From assembly GCA_949825045.1 (NCBI GenBank), contig OX463813.1, forward strand, positions 4,030,001-4,094,000: a stretch of 64,000 bases of DNA, given 5' to 3'. This DNA is from Argyresthia goedartella. Lineage: Eukaryota; Arthropoda; Insecta; Lepidoptera; Argyresthiidae. The position numbers were made by a program, and so were the translations under genes. Under the pieces are notes generated by a model. It worked only from the letters and a program-made list of their open reading frames with translations, was not told where the DNA came from and made no database searches. Below are positions 55,123 through 64,000 of this stretch, in pieces (positions within the stretch are counted from its first letter, which is position 1; each line of letters begins with the position of its first letter).

Positions 55123-55776
55123 TTGAAATACATCAAGGATTACGTCCTAAAAGATAACGGGCTGTACAGGCGTATTGAGGGTAGCGACACTGATATTCGT
55201 TGGGTGGTCCCAAAGGGAGCTAGGTGGCAGCTCTGTCGTCTTAACCCCGATGAGATAGGCCATCTGGGAGTGGAAAAGACGATGGAGCGAATCAAGAAGA
55301 CATATTGGTTTCGGAGAATGCCAAGGTTTATCAAAAAGTATGTCGGTGCGTGTATTGAGTGTGCTTATTCCAAAAAGGGAACGAAGCATTCAGAGGGTTT
55401 ATTGCATCCCATACCAAAGATTGAGGAGCCCTTTCACACTCTCCATGTGGACCATCTTGGTCCATTTGTGAGGTCAAAGAGAGGTAACTCATATTTATTG
55501 GTGATGGTGGATGCCTTTACCAAATTCGTACTTATGAAACCCGTGAGAAATACGAAGACAATTACAACCATTTCAGTGCTAGAAGCAATATTTGACACGT
55601 TTAGGACTCCTGATCGTCTGGTTAGCGATCGAGGAACATCGTTTACCTCTCATGCGTTCAAAAGATTCTGTGCAGAGAGGGGCATTCGACACATCTTAAA
55701 TGCAGTTGCGAGTCCGCAATCAAATGGACAGGTCGAACGGTACAACCGTACCATTTTGGCCTCTCTAACTGCATAG
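55123..55776 (+). CDS. LTR-3 integrase core, truncated by a stop
   Basis: IGHLGVEKTMERIKKTYWFR and CIECAYSKKG (zinc region), LHVDHLGPFVRSKRG (D), LVSDRGTSFTSH (D), SNGQVERYNRTI (E). A TAG at 55774-55776 ends it, and the same frame continues with VQWGLNNTIQKTTGRTPSEI to about 56018. Confidence 0.88.
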   Translation: MKYIKDYVLKDNGLYRRIEGSDTDIRWVVPKGARWQLCRLNPDEIGHLGVEKTMERIKKTYWFRRMPRFIKKYVGACIECAYSKKGTKHSEGLLHPIPKIEEPFHTLHVDHLGPFVRSKRGNSYLLVMVDAFTKFVLMKPVRNTKTITTISVLEAIFDTFRTPDRLVSDRGTSFTSHAFKRFCAERGIRHILNAVASPQSNGQVERYNRTILASLTA

Positions 55777-56018
55777 AATCTTAAGGATGATGAGAAGGTC
55801 TGGGACACTAAAATTGGGAAGGTACAGTGGGGGCTTAATAACACCATACAAAAAACCACGGGTAGGACGCCATCAGAAATTATGTTTGGGCTTAGCATGA
55901 TTAGTGAGGTAGACCCGCGTTTAAATGAAATAAGGCAAACAACAAGAGATAATACTGACCTGATAACTATCCGTGAGCAGGTGAAAGACAGAATAAGTGA
56001 AGTGCAGGTTAAGGGTTA

Positions 56019-56327
56019 AGGTTAGGTTTTTTTTTTTTTTTTTTGTTGATGTAATAAAAATAAAATAAACAAAAACAGCATTATGATAAGAATAGGAAAC
56101 TTGCCCGAATATACTCCGAAGGGGAATTGGTGAAAATCACCAAAACTGCATTTTCCAATGACGGCAGAAGCATAAAACTTCTTCCCGCTTACACGGGTCC
56201 TTATCGAGTCGTTTCCGTGCTTGGAAACGATCGATATGAACTTGCCGCGGTTCCAGGGTTGAGTAGTACTAAAAACAAACGTAAGACTACCGTAGCTGCT
56301 AAAAGAATGTTCATGTGGCTGCTTTAG
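56019..56327 (+). pseudogene. LTR-3 integrase C-terminal end, interrupted by a poly-T insertion
   Basis: A run of about 19 T (56027-56045) and A-rich sequence break the frame. It resumes with GELVKITKTAFSNDGRSIKL and AYTGPYRVVSVLGNDRYEL (GPY motif), ending at 56327. Confidence 0.75.
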
Positions 56328-56841
56328 AGTTAAATAATAGTGATACTGATGCTGATCATGATGAAAGTGATGATGATGAAAGTGATGTTAATAAGAGTGA
56401 TGATGATAAGAGTGATGATAATAAGATTCTAAAAGAAAATATCTGATTGTATTTATTTTAAATAAGACAATTGTATTATTGGAAAATATCAAAATTTTGG
56501 TTACGGCAATTGTAATAATTGACAAATAATTCGAAATGTATAATTTGATGAGTATAATTGTTGCTTTTGTGATTAGATGATAAAGTATTTATTCGAAAAT
56601 TGCGAAAGATATGTTAAGTTAATGGATTGATAATTAAATAATAAAAAGCTATGACGTTACTGCAAATTATTAGAGATCAATGATTTATTCATAGCTATAA
56701 AGTTGAAAAATACTTATATCTTCCTTATTAGGATATAAATGATAACTGTATGATTGTGAGTATCTAAGAAATCTGTTCAAAAGTTGAACAAAAAGTTAGA
56801 TAATAAGTCAAATGGATTTCTGTCTACAGTATTAATATTTC
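56328..56841 (+). other. LTR-3 region between pol and hairpin array
   Basis: GATGATGA-type low-complexity run (56340-56425), then AT-rich noncoding sequence. Confidence 0.6.
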
Positions 56842-57230
56842 ACTCCAAAAGTTAGAGTACTCCGAAAGTCGGAGAACAACTGAAGCTAGGGACTCCAAAA
56901 GTTGGAGAACTCTTGAAGTTGGAGACTCATTTAATCTAGGGACTCCAAAAGTTGGAGAACTCCGAAAGTCGGAGACTACATTGATGTAGGGACTCCAAAA
57001 GTTGGAGAAAACCGAAAGTCGGAGACTTATTTAATCTAGGGACTCCAAAAGTTGGAGAACTCCGAAAGTCGGAGACTTGTTCAATCTAGGGACTCCAAAA
57101 GTTGGAGAACTCCGAAAGTCGGAGACTTATTCGATGTAGGGGCTCCAAAAGTTGGAGAACGCCGAAAGATGGAGTTTAATTTAAGGTAGAGACTCCAAAA
57201 GTTGGAGTACTCCGAAAGTCGGAGACTAAT
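56842..57230 (+). repeat. LTR-3 50-bp tandem array of twin hairpins, 8 copies
   Basis: Eight units of about 50 bp, each with CTCCAA-AAG-TTGGAG and CTCCGA-AAG-TCGGAG followed by a variable spacer ending CTAGGGA or similar. Both hairpins have 6-bp stems and an AAG loop, and the two differ by a compensating A-T to G-C pair. Unit 2 has CTCTTGAAGTTGGAG and unit 4 has lost the CTCCGA arm start. Confidence 0.92.
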
Positions 57231-57350
57231 TGTATTTTATAAGAATTACTGTCGTCTATGTTTAAGAATAAATAGCCGAGTGTTAGGTTATGTTTATGTG
57301 TGTTCACTTGATAAGTGTATGAGGACATACACGTTGTCAGGATGGACGAG

Positions 57351-57724
57351 TGTTAGGTTTTGATTATATTTTGTCGATTTGTATAATTTGTAATGTTTTA
57401 AATGGTATATTTGAACTTTAGTATAACTATTTATTAGTTCATAGACTTATATTGATGTAAAGAGTATTTGTTTTTTAATTTAGTTTTGGTATATTGGCGC
57501 CACTGACGGACTGACGGAAGTATCAATTGAGTGTCTTTTATATCGGTCAGGCGGGAAAGGAAAGAGGCGATGGGGTTTTTGGGGGCATTGGCTCTTGGAG
57601 CGTGTTCGAGGTTGGTCGCATACCGAAACTAAGTGTGGAGTTGATTGTTCTGTGAAATATTGTGTCGCCATTTTGGAAAAGGAATAAAAGTGAATGGTTC
57701 CACGGTGAATGCAGTTTTATTACA
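57351..57724 (+). repeat. LTR-3 3' LTR
   Basis: 374 bp, no difference from the 5' LTR seen by eye. The sequence just upstream (GTCAGGATGGACGAG) is the candidate polypurine-side flank. Confidence 0.95.
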
Positions 57725-58212
57725 CTCCCAAGCACTTTGACAGATCTATCAATTAATAAGTTCAAGAAATACATCAAGCAAAGGCTTATTTCTAAAGCTT
57801 ACTACATAGTATTAAAGAGTACATAGACGATAAAAATGCTTGGGACTGAATTGTTCTAATTAATTGTGAGCATCCTCACTGCCAGAGTTTCTTTTACTGG
57901 ACACTTGGAGGCCTTTTACACCTCCAAAGATTAATTTAATTATACAACTCTTGACTGTGGGGACCATTTACATCTCCTATTATCATTGTATTATTGACTA
58001 AAGAGACTATACATCTCTGTTATTTATATTTTAATTATTTTATTATGACATTTGAGACTCTTTACATCTCTCAGAAACAATAATTAAAAACTTTTTTTTT
58101 CTGATAATATGATAATAATACCAAATGTTCTGTAAAAAATGAAATGAAATGACATGTGAAAGTGCCCTTGTGGCCTATTTACAGAATAAACGTTTTGAGT
58201 TTTGAGTTTTTT
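57725..58212 (+). mobile_element. LINE-E continuation: last codons, 3' UTR and tail
   Basis: Coding resumes with PSTLTDLSINKFKKYIKQRL and stops near 57824. The 3' UTR has repeated CATCTC-type motifs and ends GAATAAACGTTTTGAGTTTT with a TTTTGAG repeat tail at about 58185-58212. Confidence 0.85.
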
Positions 58213-58309
58213 ATTATGTTTTGCTTTTGTTTATGTACACACAATCATGCCTCAGTCACTCTCAATACTCTGACACACATACATTTACAATGAAACCGAA
58301 CAGTTGGCG

Positions 58310-58470
58310 AAAACATAAAAGTGATTTAATTTAAGTTTCACTATGTGGACACGCGTAAAAATCTTGGCGTGTCCAGATGACGACATAATAAGAGATACTA
58401 ATTTTGAGTTTCACCAACTGGACACAAATGTGTGACCAGTTGTGTCCAGTCTCTTGTGTCGAGTTGCTGA
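58310..58470. repeat. Two hairpins sharing a GGACAC core
   Basis: GGACACGC...GCGTGTCC (58352-58377 region) and ACTGGACACAA...TTGTGTCCAGT (58428-58462 region). Both are flanked by AGTTTCAC motifs. Probably a small foldback element. Confidence 0.6.
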
Positions 58471-58869
58471 AGAACCCATTTTTTTAATACCAGTGGCTCA
58501 AGCAGGAATAATTACCAGAGTGATGAAGTGTTCGAGTTCAGATAAAATTAACCTTATGTCATTGTAGATAAAGAGTCACTGACAGTTCGATTCGCATACT
58601 TTTTCTACGCGTAATTATTCCTGCTTCCTACACAGTACATATGCGCAGTAAGCCACGCCATAAAACCAGTCTTGCTAGCTTTTGAAAAAGTGTGTTACCC
58701 AAAAGTAAGGGAAAAAGTATCATAACTATTCATAACTAACTCATTCTATAAATGTTCACATACGTTGCCGATACTAGTAGGTATCATTTGTTTAGTTCAA
58801 ATTACGTATATCGGAAAGTGACGAGGTTATAACTACCTGGACACCCTCATCTTGTTTTTTGCATTAAAT
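58471..58869. other. No recognisable feature
   Basis: CAGGAATAATTACC near 58503 and GTAATTATTCCTG near 58610 are inverted copies of one short motif. Otherwise unassigned. Confidence 0.4.
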
Positions 58870-58990
58870 TTTATACAGAAACCCGCATTCAAATCTGTCC
58901 ACCGGTTCAACCGCTACGGGGCCACGGACAGACATGCAGACAGACACACCGACACAGGCTTGAAACTTATGACACCCCTCTTTTGGTCGT
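58870..58990. repeat. Dispersed repeat fragment
   Basis: CAAATCTGTCCACCGGTTCA then GACACCCCTCTTTTGGTCGT and GGGGGTTAATA. A diverged relative of the first part occurs near 13608-13640 (AAATCCGTCCACCCGTT). Confidence 0.5.
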
Positions 58991-58996
58991 TGGGGG

Positions 58997-59403
58997 TTAA
59001 TAAAAACCGGTCAAGTGCGAGTCTAAATCGCGCACCAAGGGTTCCGTACCACCGTTCAATGGAAGCGATGGTGTGGAGTGAATAGTTTGGATTTTACACA
59101 GCAAAATATTGTTTACAAAGTTATTGGTGCGGTTACTTTCACACTCCATGTACGTAACCAGGTGCATCCATAAGTTTGTATGTGGTATTGAAATAATTGT
59201 TGTATGGGAGCCCCCTTAAATATTTATTTTATCCTGTTTTTTAGTATTTGTTGTTATAGCGGCAACAGAAATGCATAATCTGTGAAAATTTCAACTCTCT
59301 AGCTAGCTAGGTTCTTCAGATACAGCCTGGTGACAGACGCACGGACAGCGAAGTCTTAGTAATAGGGTTCCGTTCTTACCCGTTGGGTACGGAATCCTAA
59401 AAA
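58997..59403 (-). repeat. Repeat R405, full-length copy, minus strand
   Basis: Reverse complement of 33105-33511 over its whole length: AACCGGTCAAGTGCGAGTCT ... GGTAAGAACGG-like end with GGGTACGGAATCCT. Blocks such as GTGCGGTTACTTTCACACTC are identical between the two. Confidence 0.88.
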
Positions 59404-60266
59404 GCTACAGAATACAACGAATCTACTAGCGAGGTACAAAGTGTACCCAGGCAATTCAGAGTAGTTAGGCCTGGAAGCGCCTTGTGAAATCCCCTACAGA
59501 AAAAGTCTGTAATTTTTGCGGCAATAAGGTAAAGTAACAATAAAACTACAGATGCAAACTAATTCACGTCGCAGCCACGAAGGGTTCCGTACCATCGTAC
59601 AAGTAAAACCTAAAAAAAACCCGTCAATTGCCCTATTCTCCCCAGGCGGCATGCGAATGTCGTCAAAATACACGAAAACAAGGCTCCGAAAGATGTCTGT
59701 CTGACAGTCAAGTCACACGTATTACACGACTTAAAGGATTATACGGTACTTATAGACAAAATTAATCTTATGACAATGACCTTAAACACCAGTGATTGAT
59801 AAGTCACAGTAAAGCAATAGTACGCAATTTCATTTGCCTGGATGACATCATAATTCCAGTCTTTTTGGTTTAGAATCCAAACTACCTGACCGATTTCTTA
59901 TTTTTTTTTATCAAACTGGAAGGTCGCTATTTCAAACGAAAAAAGGATTTTTTAAGAATACGTTCATAAATAGTAATAAAAAAAAATACAACCGAATTGG
60001 GAACCCCCTCCTTTTTTAAAGTCGTTAAAAAAACGCAAAAAAAACTCATGTTTTAATAAAGGCGGACCCTTTATTTTTTTAAAACGAATAGGTTCATTGT
60101 TATAGCGACATTAGAAATACACATTCTGTGAAAGTGACAACTATTACGGTCCATGACATAGAGCCGGCTGATGGAAAGACAAACGGACAGGGAGTCTCAG
60201 TAATAATGTGGCGTTTCGGGGACGGAACAAAAAAAATGTTTGCTATAAACGTGTATCAGAAACTGT
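59404..60266. other. Unassigned, repeat debris
   Basis: AGGGTTCCGTACCATCGTAC near 59581 and GGAGTCTCAGTAATAATG near 60200 resemble degraded R405 pieces. AATTGGGAACCCCCTCCTTT near 59994 resembles another lepidopteran repeat. No gene recognised. Confidence 0.4.
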
Positions 60267-60478
60267 AGTCATATTTTAGGGGGTTATTAGGGACATAATT
60301 ATGAACAACCCACGCTATGAAACCTGACCAACTTTAATTTTCACTTCCCCGTACAGTTGAGCCGGGCAATCAGCTGTTTTTTTATGGAGAACTGAAAAAT
60401 AAGGTTGCTAGGATAAATTAGATTTCATAGCGAAAATTGTTTAGAATGATGTCCCCAACAATCTCCTAAAATATGACA
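60267..60478. mobile_element. MITE-G foldback element (about 210 bp)
   Basis: Long imperfect inverted ends: TCATATTTTAGGGGGTTATT..GGGACAT.. and the reverse of ..ATGTCCCCAACAATCTCCTAAAATATGA, extending inward through CGCTATGAAA(C/T)C for about 55 bp per arm. No coding capacity. Confidence 0.8.
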
Positions 60479-60929
60479 ACACCTTTCTGTTACACTCTAC
60501 AATGTTCTATTTTCCAACTCGTTGGGTAAGCTAAGGGCAAAGATGGCGTCTCCATTATACAACCTCCTTGCTCGAATGTGTACACCAGGCAATTATGCAA
60601 ACTGCGCTCGCCCGGCGCCGGTTATTTGTCGAGTAGACCCAAGAGGAGCTAGTGTTGTACCGACTCGATAATGGCTCGAAAACTTAATTAGCGCTTATAA
60701 GTGTTATTACTTTACTGCGGTAACTGCTATCCTGCAGGAGAATGAGGGTTTTTATTAGAATTTTCACAGAATATTTTCTTCTAATAACGTTAATGGGAAA
60801 CTTTCTAAGAAAAACTTTGGACCTTGGGCTAGGCCCCTGGCTATAAATGTAAGCGAATCTCAAATCATCTACATACAATTTCATGTACACGCTCAAAGGT
60901 TGCTTCTGGCCCTATATTGGGATACACTT
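60479..60929. other. No recognisable feature
   Basis: A GC-richer patch near 60605-60660 (CGCCCGGCGCCGG). No frame supported. Confidence 0.4.
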
Positions 60930-61160
60930 TGATATCTAAGGGTTCGAATCCCGGTAAGGCCAAATATTTGTGTGATGAGCATGAATATTTGTTCCTTTGT
61001 CTTGCATGTTTTCTATGTATGTATTTACATAATTATTTATCTCTTTTAAATATATCGTCGTCTAGTAACCATAACACAAGCCTGATTGAGCTTACTATGG
61101 GCCTAGTTCGATTTGTGTAAGATTGTCGTCTAATATTTATTTATTTATTTATTTATCCAA
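60930..61160 (+). repeat. SINE-3 (5'-truncated), with (ATTT)n tail
   Basis: Begins at the B-box GGGTTCGAATCCCGG, then CAAATATTTGTGTGATGAGC and ACACAAGCCTGATTGAGCTT to TAATATTTATTTATTTATTT. I recall this as a widespread lepidopteran SINE; the match is from memory. Confidence 0.75.
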
Positions 61161-61356
61161 GACTTTTTTCTCTCTCCGATCGGGATTCGAGACGACACGA
61201 TAGATATCGACATATGCCATCCCTAGCGATCTCATCAACAATGCGGCATCGGCGTTCGATGAAGACATCGCCTCGAAATCGACTGTTTTGTCGACAACTC
61301 TAGTTAAGTCTTATCTCTCCTATAGTGTGACTACGATTCCTAAGATTCCTAAGCTC

Positions 61357-61408
61357 AGCAAGTCGTGCTTCATATAACATAACAATGTTATGTGAAGCAT
61401 GACTTGCT
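61357..61408. repeat. 24-bp near-perfect hairpin
   Basis: Arms AGCAAGTCGTGCTTCATATA.. and the complement of ..TATGTGAAGCATGACTTGCT with two mismatches, loop AACA. Confidence 0.9.
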
Positions 61409-61632
61409 CTAATGGGTTTCACGCTTCCTTCTGATACAGGATATTCAGGTTCGAAACCTGACCATGTACCAAAGAGATAATTAATTTATGTTAAGCACAT
61501 TATTGGACGTTCAGTGTTTCGGATGACACGGTAAGCTGTAGGTCCCGTCTACTATCGCTACGTGCTACGTGATAAAACGCCTCCATCAACCCGCACTGAG
61601 CCAGCAGCAGCGTGGTGGAGTATGGCAGGGAT
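61409..61632 (+). repeat. SINE-1 copy with head
   Basis: Head TGGGTTTCACGCTTCCTTCT and CAGGTTCGAAACCTGACC, middle TGTACCAAAGAGATAAT, body TTTCGGATGACACGGTAAGC and GGAGTATGGC. The terminal segment GGGGCCTGTACCCCTAGGTG is displaced to 62100-62125. Confidence 0.8.
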
Positions 61633-62099
61633 TAAATATGGCCAGAAATGCATCTTTAGCTTAAATTCTAGGCTAAACTAGACAACATAAAATGTAGGAT
61701 AAATATATGTTATAAAAGGTCTATTAGAGATAAGAATGGACTTTTAAAATTACCGGATATCTGTTATATTTAATACTTAAAAAATAATAATTTCGTAATG
61801 CATTATTATTCAACTAAATGAACAAGCGCTCCGAGACGAAATCAGTTTCCTATATGAAACTTACACGCAAAAATAGGTGAAAAAAAGGGAAATTTTTTGT
61901 TGTTTTATTTTATTTTTAATGTTATTATTACAGGAGTTAAGTAATATTTTCTATAATTTTCTTGGTCTCGGAGCTCGGGCTGCCCCGCATGAGCATGCGT
62001 CACTCTGCTTCGACGCGATGCGACGGGTATTTATTTCTTTGTCTAATTCTCAATGCCATTGGCCTTTGTTCAGCCCTTAATCGTACTCCTATCCGGGTA
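61633..62099. other. No recognisable feature
   Basis: AT-rich sequence splitting the SINE-1 tail from its body, possibly an insertion; no class recognised. Confidence 0.4.
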
Positions 62100-62126
62100 G
62101 GGGCCTGTACCCCTAGGTGGGGACAT

Positions 62127-62480
62127 TAACTGACCGAGCGAGCGAAGCTTCCAGTTTCGAGATTGGACAAAAATGCCTTTGTTCGTCTGTCTGTTCGCGC
62201 CTACAAGGTCGCATTTATCAAACGATTTTGACGAAAATTGACACACGAGTTCCTTGTTTTTTTTTGTGCATCGCGATTTTTTATCGGGGGGAAATTAGGG
62301 GGGGGGGGGGAGGGGGGAGTTTGCTGAAGCCTTATTTATCGACCGATTTAAATCAAATGTGAGAGGCGCGCTAAGGACTTCATTCTACACAAAATGTTGC
62401 GAAAAAAATCCAAAAGTGGGGAGTGGAGGAGCAAGCACTTCGGGGTGTTTTCGACCTCCCTATTACTTTATTGTAGATAA
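62127..62480 (+). repeat. Dispersed repeat (GACCGAGCGAGCGAAG family)
   Basis: Same start and CGTCTGTCTGT block as 12660-12960. It contains a run of about 10 G at 62298. Confidence 0.55.
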
Positions 62481-62536
62481 AGCTAGGCACCTGAATTACT
62501 GAATTCCCTGAATTCAAATACAATAGATTTGAAACG

Positions 62537-63500
62537 ACAAAGTCAAATTTATTTATTACTGTAGATATTTATTAGCAAACGTCAGTTTTTGCCTCTTCTC
62601 TGTGGGAGAAGCAGTGCGTAGAATCTCCCACAGATTGATGTCTAGATCTCTTTAAAAAATTGGCTGTGCTTAACTAATACAAATACAATATTAATTACTA
62701 TAATTAATAAGCAGCAATAAATAATTAAAAAAATATTAACAGCAAGGTCTGTGTTGAGTTAGATTAACACCGTACAGTCCCGTCATTTAAGTAATCTTGA
62801 ACATTGTGATATCCCTTTTTCGACAAAGTCGCTTTAACATGCTTTTTAAATTGCTCAAATGGCAATTTCGAAATCTCTAGAGGTATCTTGTTATAGTAGA
62901 GACCCTTGAAAGAATTGCAGACCATTGCGAGTCTAATTATTTCTTAAGTAAACATTACAGCTATCGCTAAATTTGGAGAATGTTGTAGGGTTCTTGTGTA
63001 CACATTATATTTTCGAAAAAAAATAACTGGCTACAGTTAGTATGTCACTTTCATTAAAACGTCCTCTGGGAGGAGTCTTTGCATTTTAAATTATAAATTG
63101 CTCGAATAGTTCTTTTCTGTAAAATAAAAATAGTTTGAATATCCGCTGCCTTTCCCCACAACAGGATACAAAATAGGACATGACAATATGAAAGTAACTA
63201 AAATATACTCGCCTATATGTAGTCACATCCGTGTTTTGTCTGATGTTACTAACAGCGTAAGCCGCAGAACTTAATTTGCCAGCTAATTTATCTATGTGGG
63301 TTCCCACTGCAATTTGCTATCAATGGTTATTCCAAGAAACTTCGTGTCATTTACTTATTCTTACGTGTTGCTGTCTAACACTAAACTGGTCTCAACTTGC
63401 CTGACATTTGGTAGTGAGAATTTCATACACTTGGTTTTACCAGCTTTTAACAATAAATTATTAACTGTGAACCAATTCATGGATAAGGACAATACCTACA
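62537..63500 (-). pseudogene. LINE-D 3' part with degenerate RT C-terminus
   Basis: Minus-strand coding remnants: WFTVNNLLLKAGKTKCMKFS (63490-63420), FLGITIDSKLQWEPT, HIDKLAGKLSSAAYAVSNIR and VYFSYFHIVMSY. Then a frameshifted QKRTIRAIY, and the LINE-D 3' UTR with GTGGGAG hairpin remnant and CAAAGTCAAAT tail at 62537. Broken by several shifts. Confidence 0.75.
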
Positions 63501-63713
63501 CTATTAACATCATCAAAATATTCTTTTGTCTTTCAATTTTGAAGACCAGCCGTTCAAAGTTCCGTCATTCTATTACTGACTGACTCATTCATCATCGATC
63601 ATCAAAACTCTAATGTACTTCTAGCAGTTAAACAAGCGAGGTCTAGTGTTCTCAACTTCTCACAGAACCACGTTAGTTAGTTCATTTTATATAAATGGAT
63701 GACATTTAATCAG
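63501..63713. other. No recognisable feature
   Basis: Nothing recognised. Confidence 0.4.
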
Positions 63714-63945
63714 TTGACCATACTTTAAGGAATGATAGTAACCGTCATTATGAACAACTTTCCCCAAGTAACATATGGTCGTAATCGAATTTTTTTTTTT
63801 GGGTCCTCCATAGTAACTTGAGATCAGCTGATTGCGTCAATGTACTGAGGGACAAATATATTTTTTCATTTTCGACCATATGTTTCTTCGGCAAAGTTGT
63901 TCATGCTGATGGGTACTATCATTCCCCGAAATATGATCAGCTAAT
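63714..63945. mobile_element. MITE-G-related foldback element
   Basis: Arms of about 70 bp: GGAATGATAGTAACCGTCAT, TATGAACAACTTTCCCCAAG and ACATATGGTCG pair with CGACCATATGT, AAAGTTGTTCATGCTGATGG and TACTATCATTCCCC on the right. It shares TATGAACAAC and the overall layout with 60267-60478. Confidence 0.8.
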
Positions 63946-63965
63946 TAAATGTCACCTTGTATTAA

Positions 63966-64000
63966 CATAGCGTCACGCCTTTTTCCATACGGGGTGCCAG
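63966..64000. repeat. Dispersed repeat (AGCGTCACGCC family), cut by the window edge
   Basis: AACATAGCGTCACGCCTTTT followed by TCCATACGGGG is identical to 22523-22553. Confidence 0.7.

Larger units (their letters stand above)
50934..57724 (+). mobile_element. Ty3/gypsy-like LTR retrotransposon LTR-3 (6791 bp), nested in LINE-E
   Basis: 374-bp LTRs at 50934-51307 and 57351-57724 appear identical by eye. The 4-bp target duplication CTCC is at 50930-50933 and 57725-57728. Interior: leader, Arg/Ser-rich gag, protease, RT, RNase H, integrase, then a 50-bp hairpin repeat array before the 3' LTR. The genes carry at least three in-frame stops and three frameshifts. Same family as LTR-2. Confidence 0.95.

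Noticed and set aside
56027..56045. Poly-T run as a transcription terminator
   Set aside because: It interrupts a pol frame in LTR-3 and is next to A-rich sequence; an inserted or slipped homopolymer is likelier.
25304..57724. Endogenous retrovirus with envelope gene
   Set aside because: None of the three LTR elements shows an env-sized ORF. LTR-1 has only a 93-aa membrane ORF, so they are treated as retrotransposons.
60684..60896. 70-aa minus-strand ORF
   Set aside because: No motif, AT-rich region, typical chance length.

Overview
The window is eukaryotic and almost certainly from an insect nuclear genome, most likely a moth or butterfly. It has spliced exons with canonical GT/AG borders, several tRNA-derived SINE families, mariner-type transposons, many 5'-truncated non-LTR retrotransposons, Ty3/gypsy-like LTR elements and short dispersed repeats of the kind that fill lepidopteran introns. 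The only host gene recognised with high confidence is the 3' part of an Aurora-type mitotic kinase (Aurora B-like) on the + strand. Its five exons lie at 7678-7834, 10089-10225, 10466-10557, 14036-14175 and 21693-21788, and its stop codon is at 21786-21788. The exons coding the glycine loop and catalytic lysine must lie upstream of base 1 or were not found.

Layout. 1-2.7 kb: a non-LTR reverse transcriptase (- strand) with a second, related LINE nested inside it. 2.8-7.6 kb: SINE copies in both orientations, a 12-copy 94-bp tandem array, a foldback repeat, five CRE palindromes at 64-65 bp spacing and a 58-bp perfect palindrome. 7.7-21.8 kb: the Aurora gene, whose introns hold MITEs, SINEs, LINE fragments, an apparently intact mariner and an apparently intact Tc1/mariner-superfamily element with an unusually wide D-E spacing. 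22-24.1 kb: SINE and LINE fragments and a small FLYWCH-like ORF. 24.1-31.3 kb: a minisatellite that reads as one long acidic 16-residue-repeat ORF (- strand), cut in two, in frame, by a 5.45-kb LTR retrotransposon. 31.3-35.3 kb: GC-rich unassigned sequence, repeats and a THAP zinc-finger exon (- strand). 35.9-42.7 kb: a nearly complete I-clade-like LINE (- strand) interrupted by 1.8 kb of unclassified sequence. 43.6-48.7 kb: a decayed LTR element (- strand). 48.7-58.2 kb: LINE pieces holding a 6.8-kb LTR element whose two LTRs look identical although its genes are broken. 58.2-64 kb: dispersed repeats, two foldback MITEs, SINEs and another LINE 3' end.

The region is best read as one kinase gene embedded in nested transposons. 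Several insertions can be resolved to the base because the pre-insertion sequence is still recognisable. The items most deserving follow-up are the split acidic-repeat ORF and the FLYWCH-like ORF converging on it, the small myristoylation-signal membrane ORF in the 25-31 kb LTR element, the twin-hairpin array at 56.8-57.2 kb, and the wide-spaced DDE transposon. Many frameshifts here could be sequencing indels; this cannot be settled from the sequence alone.
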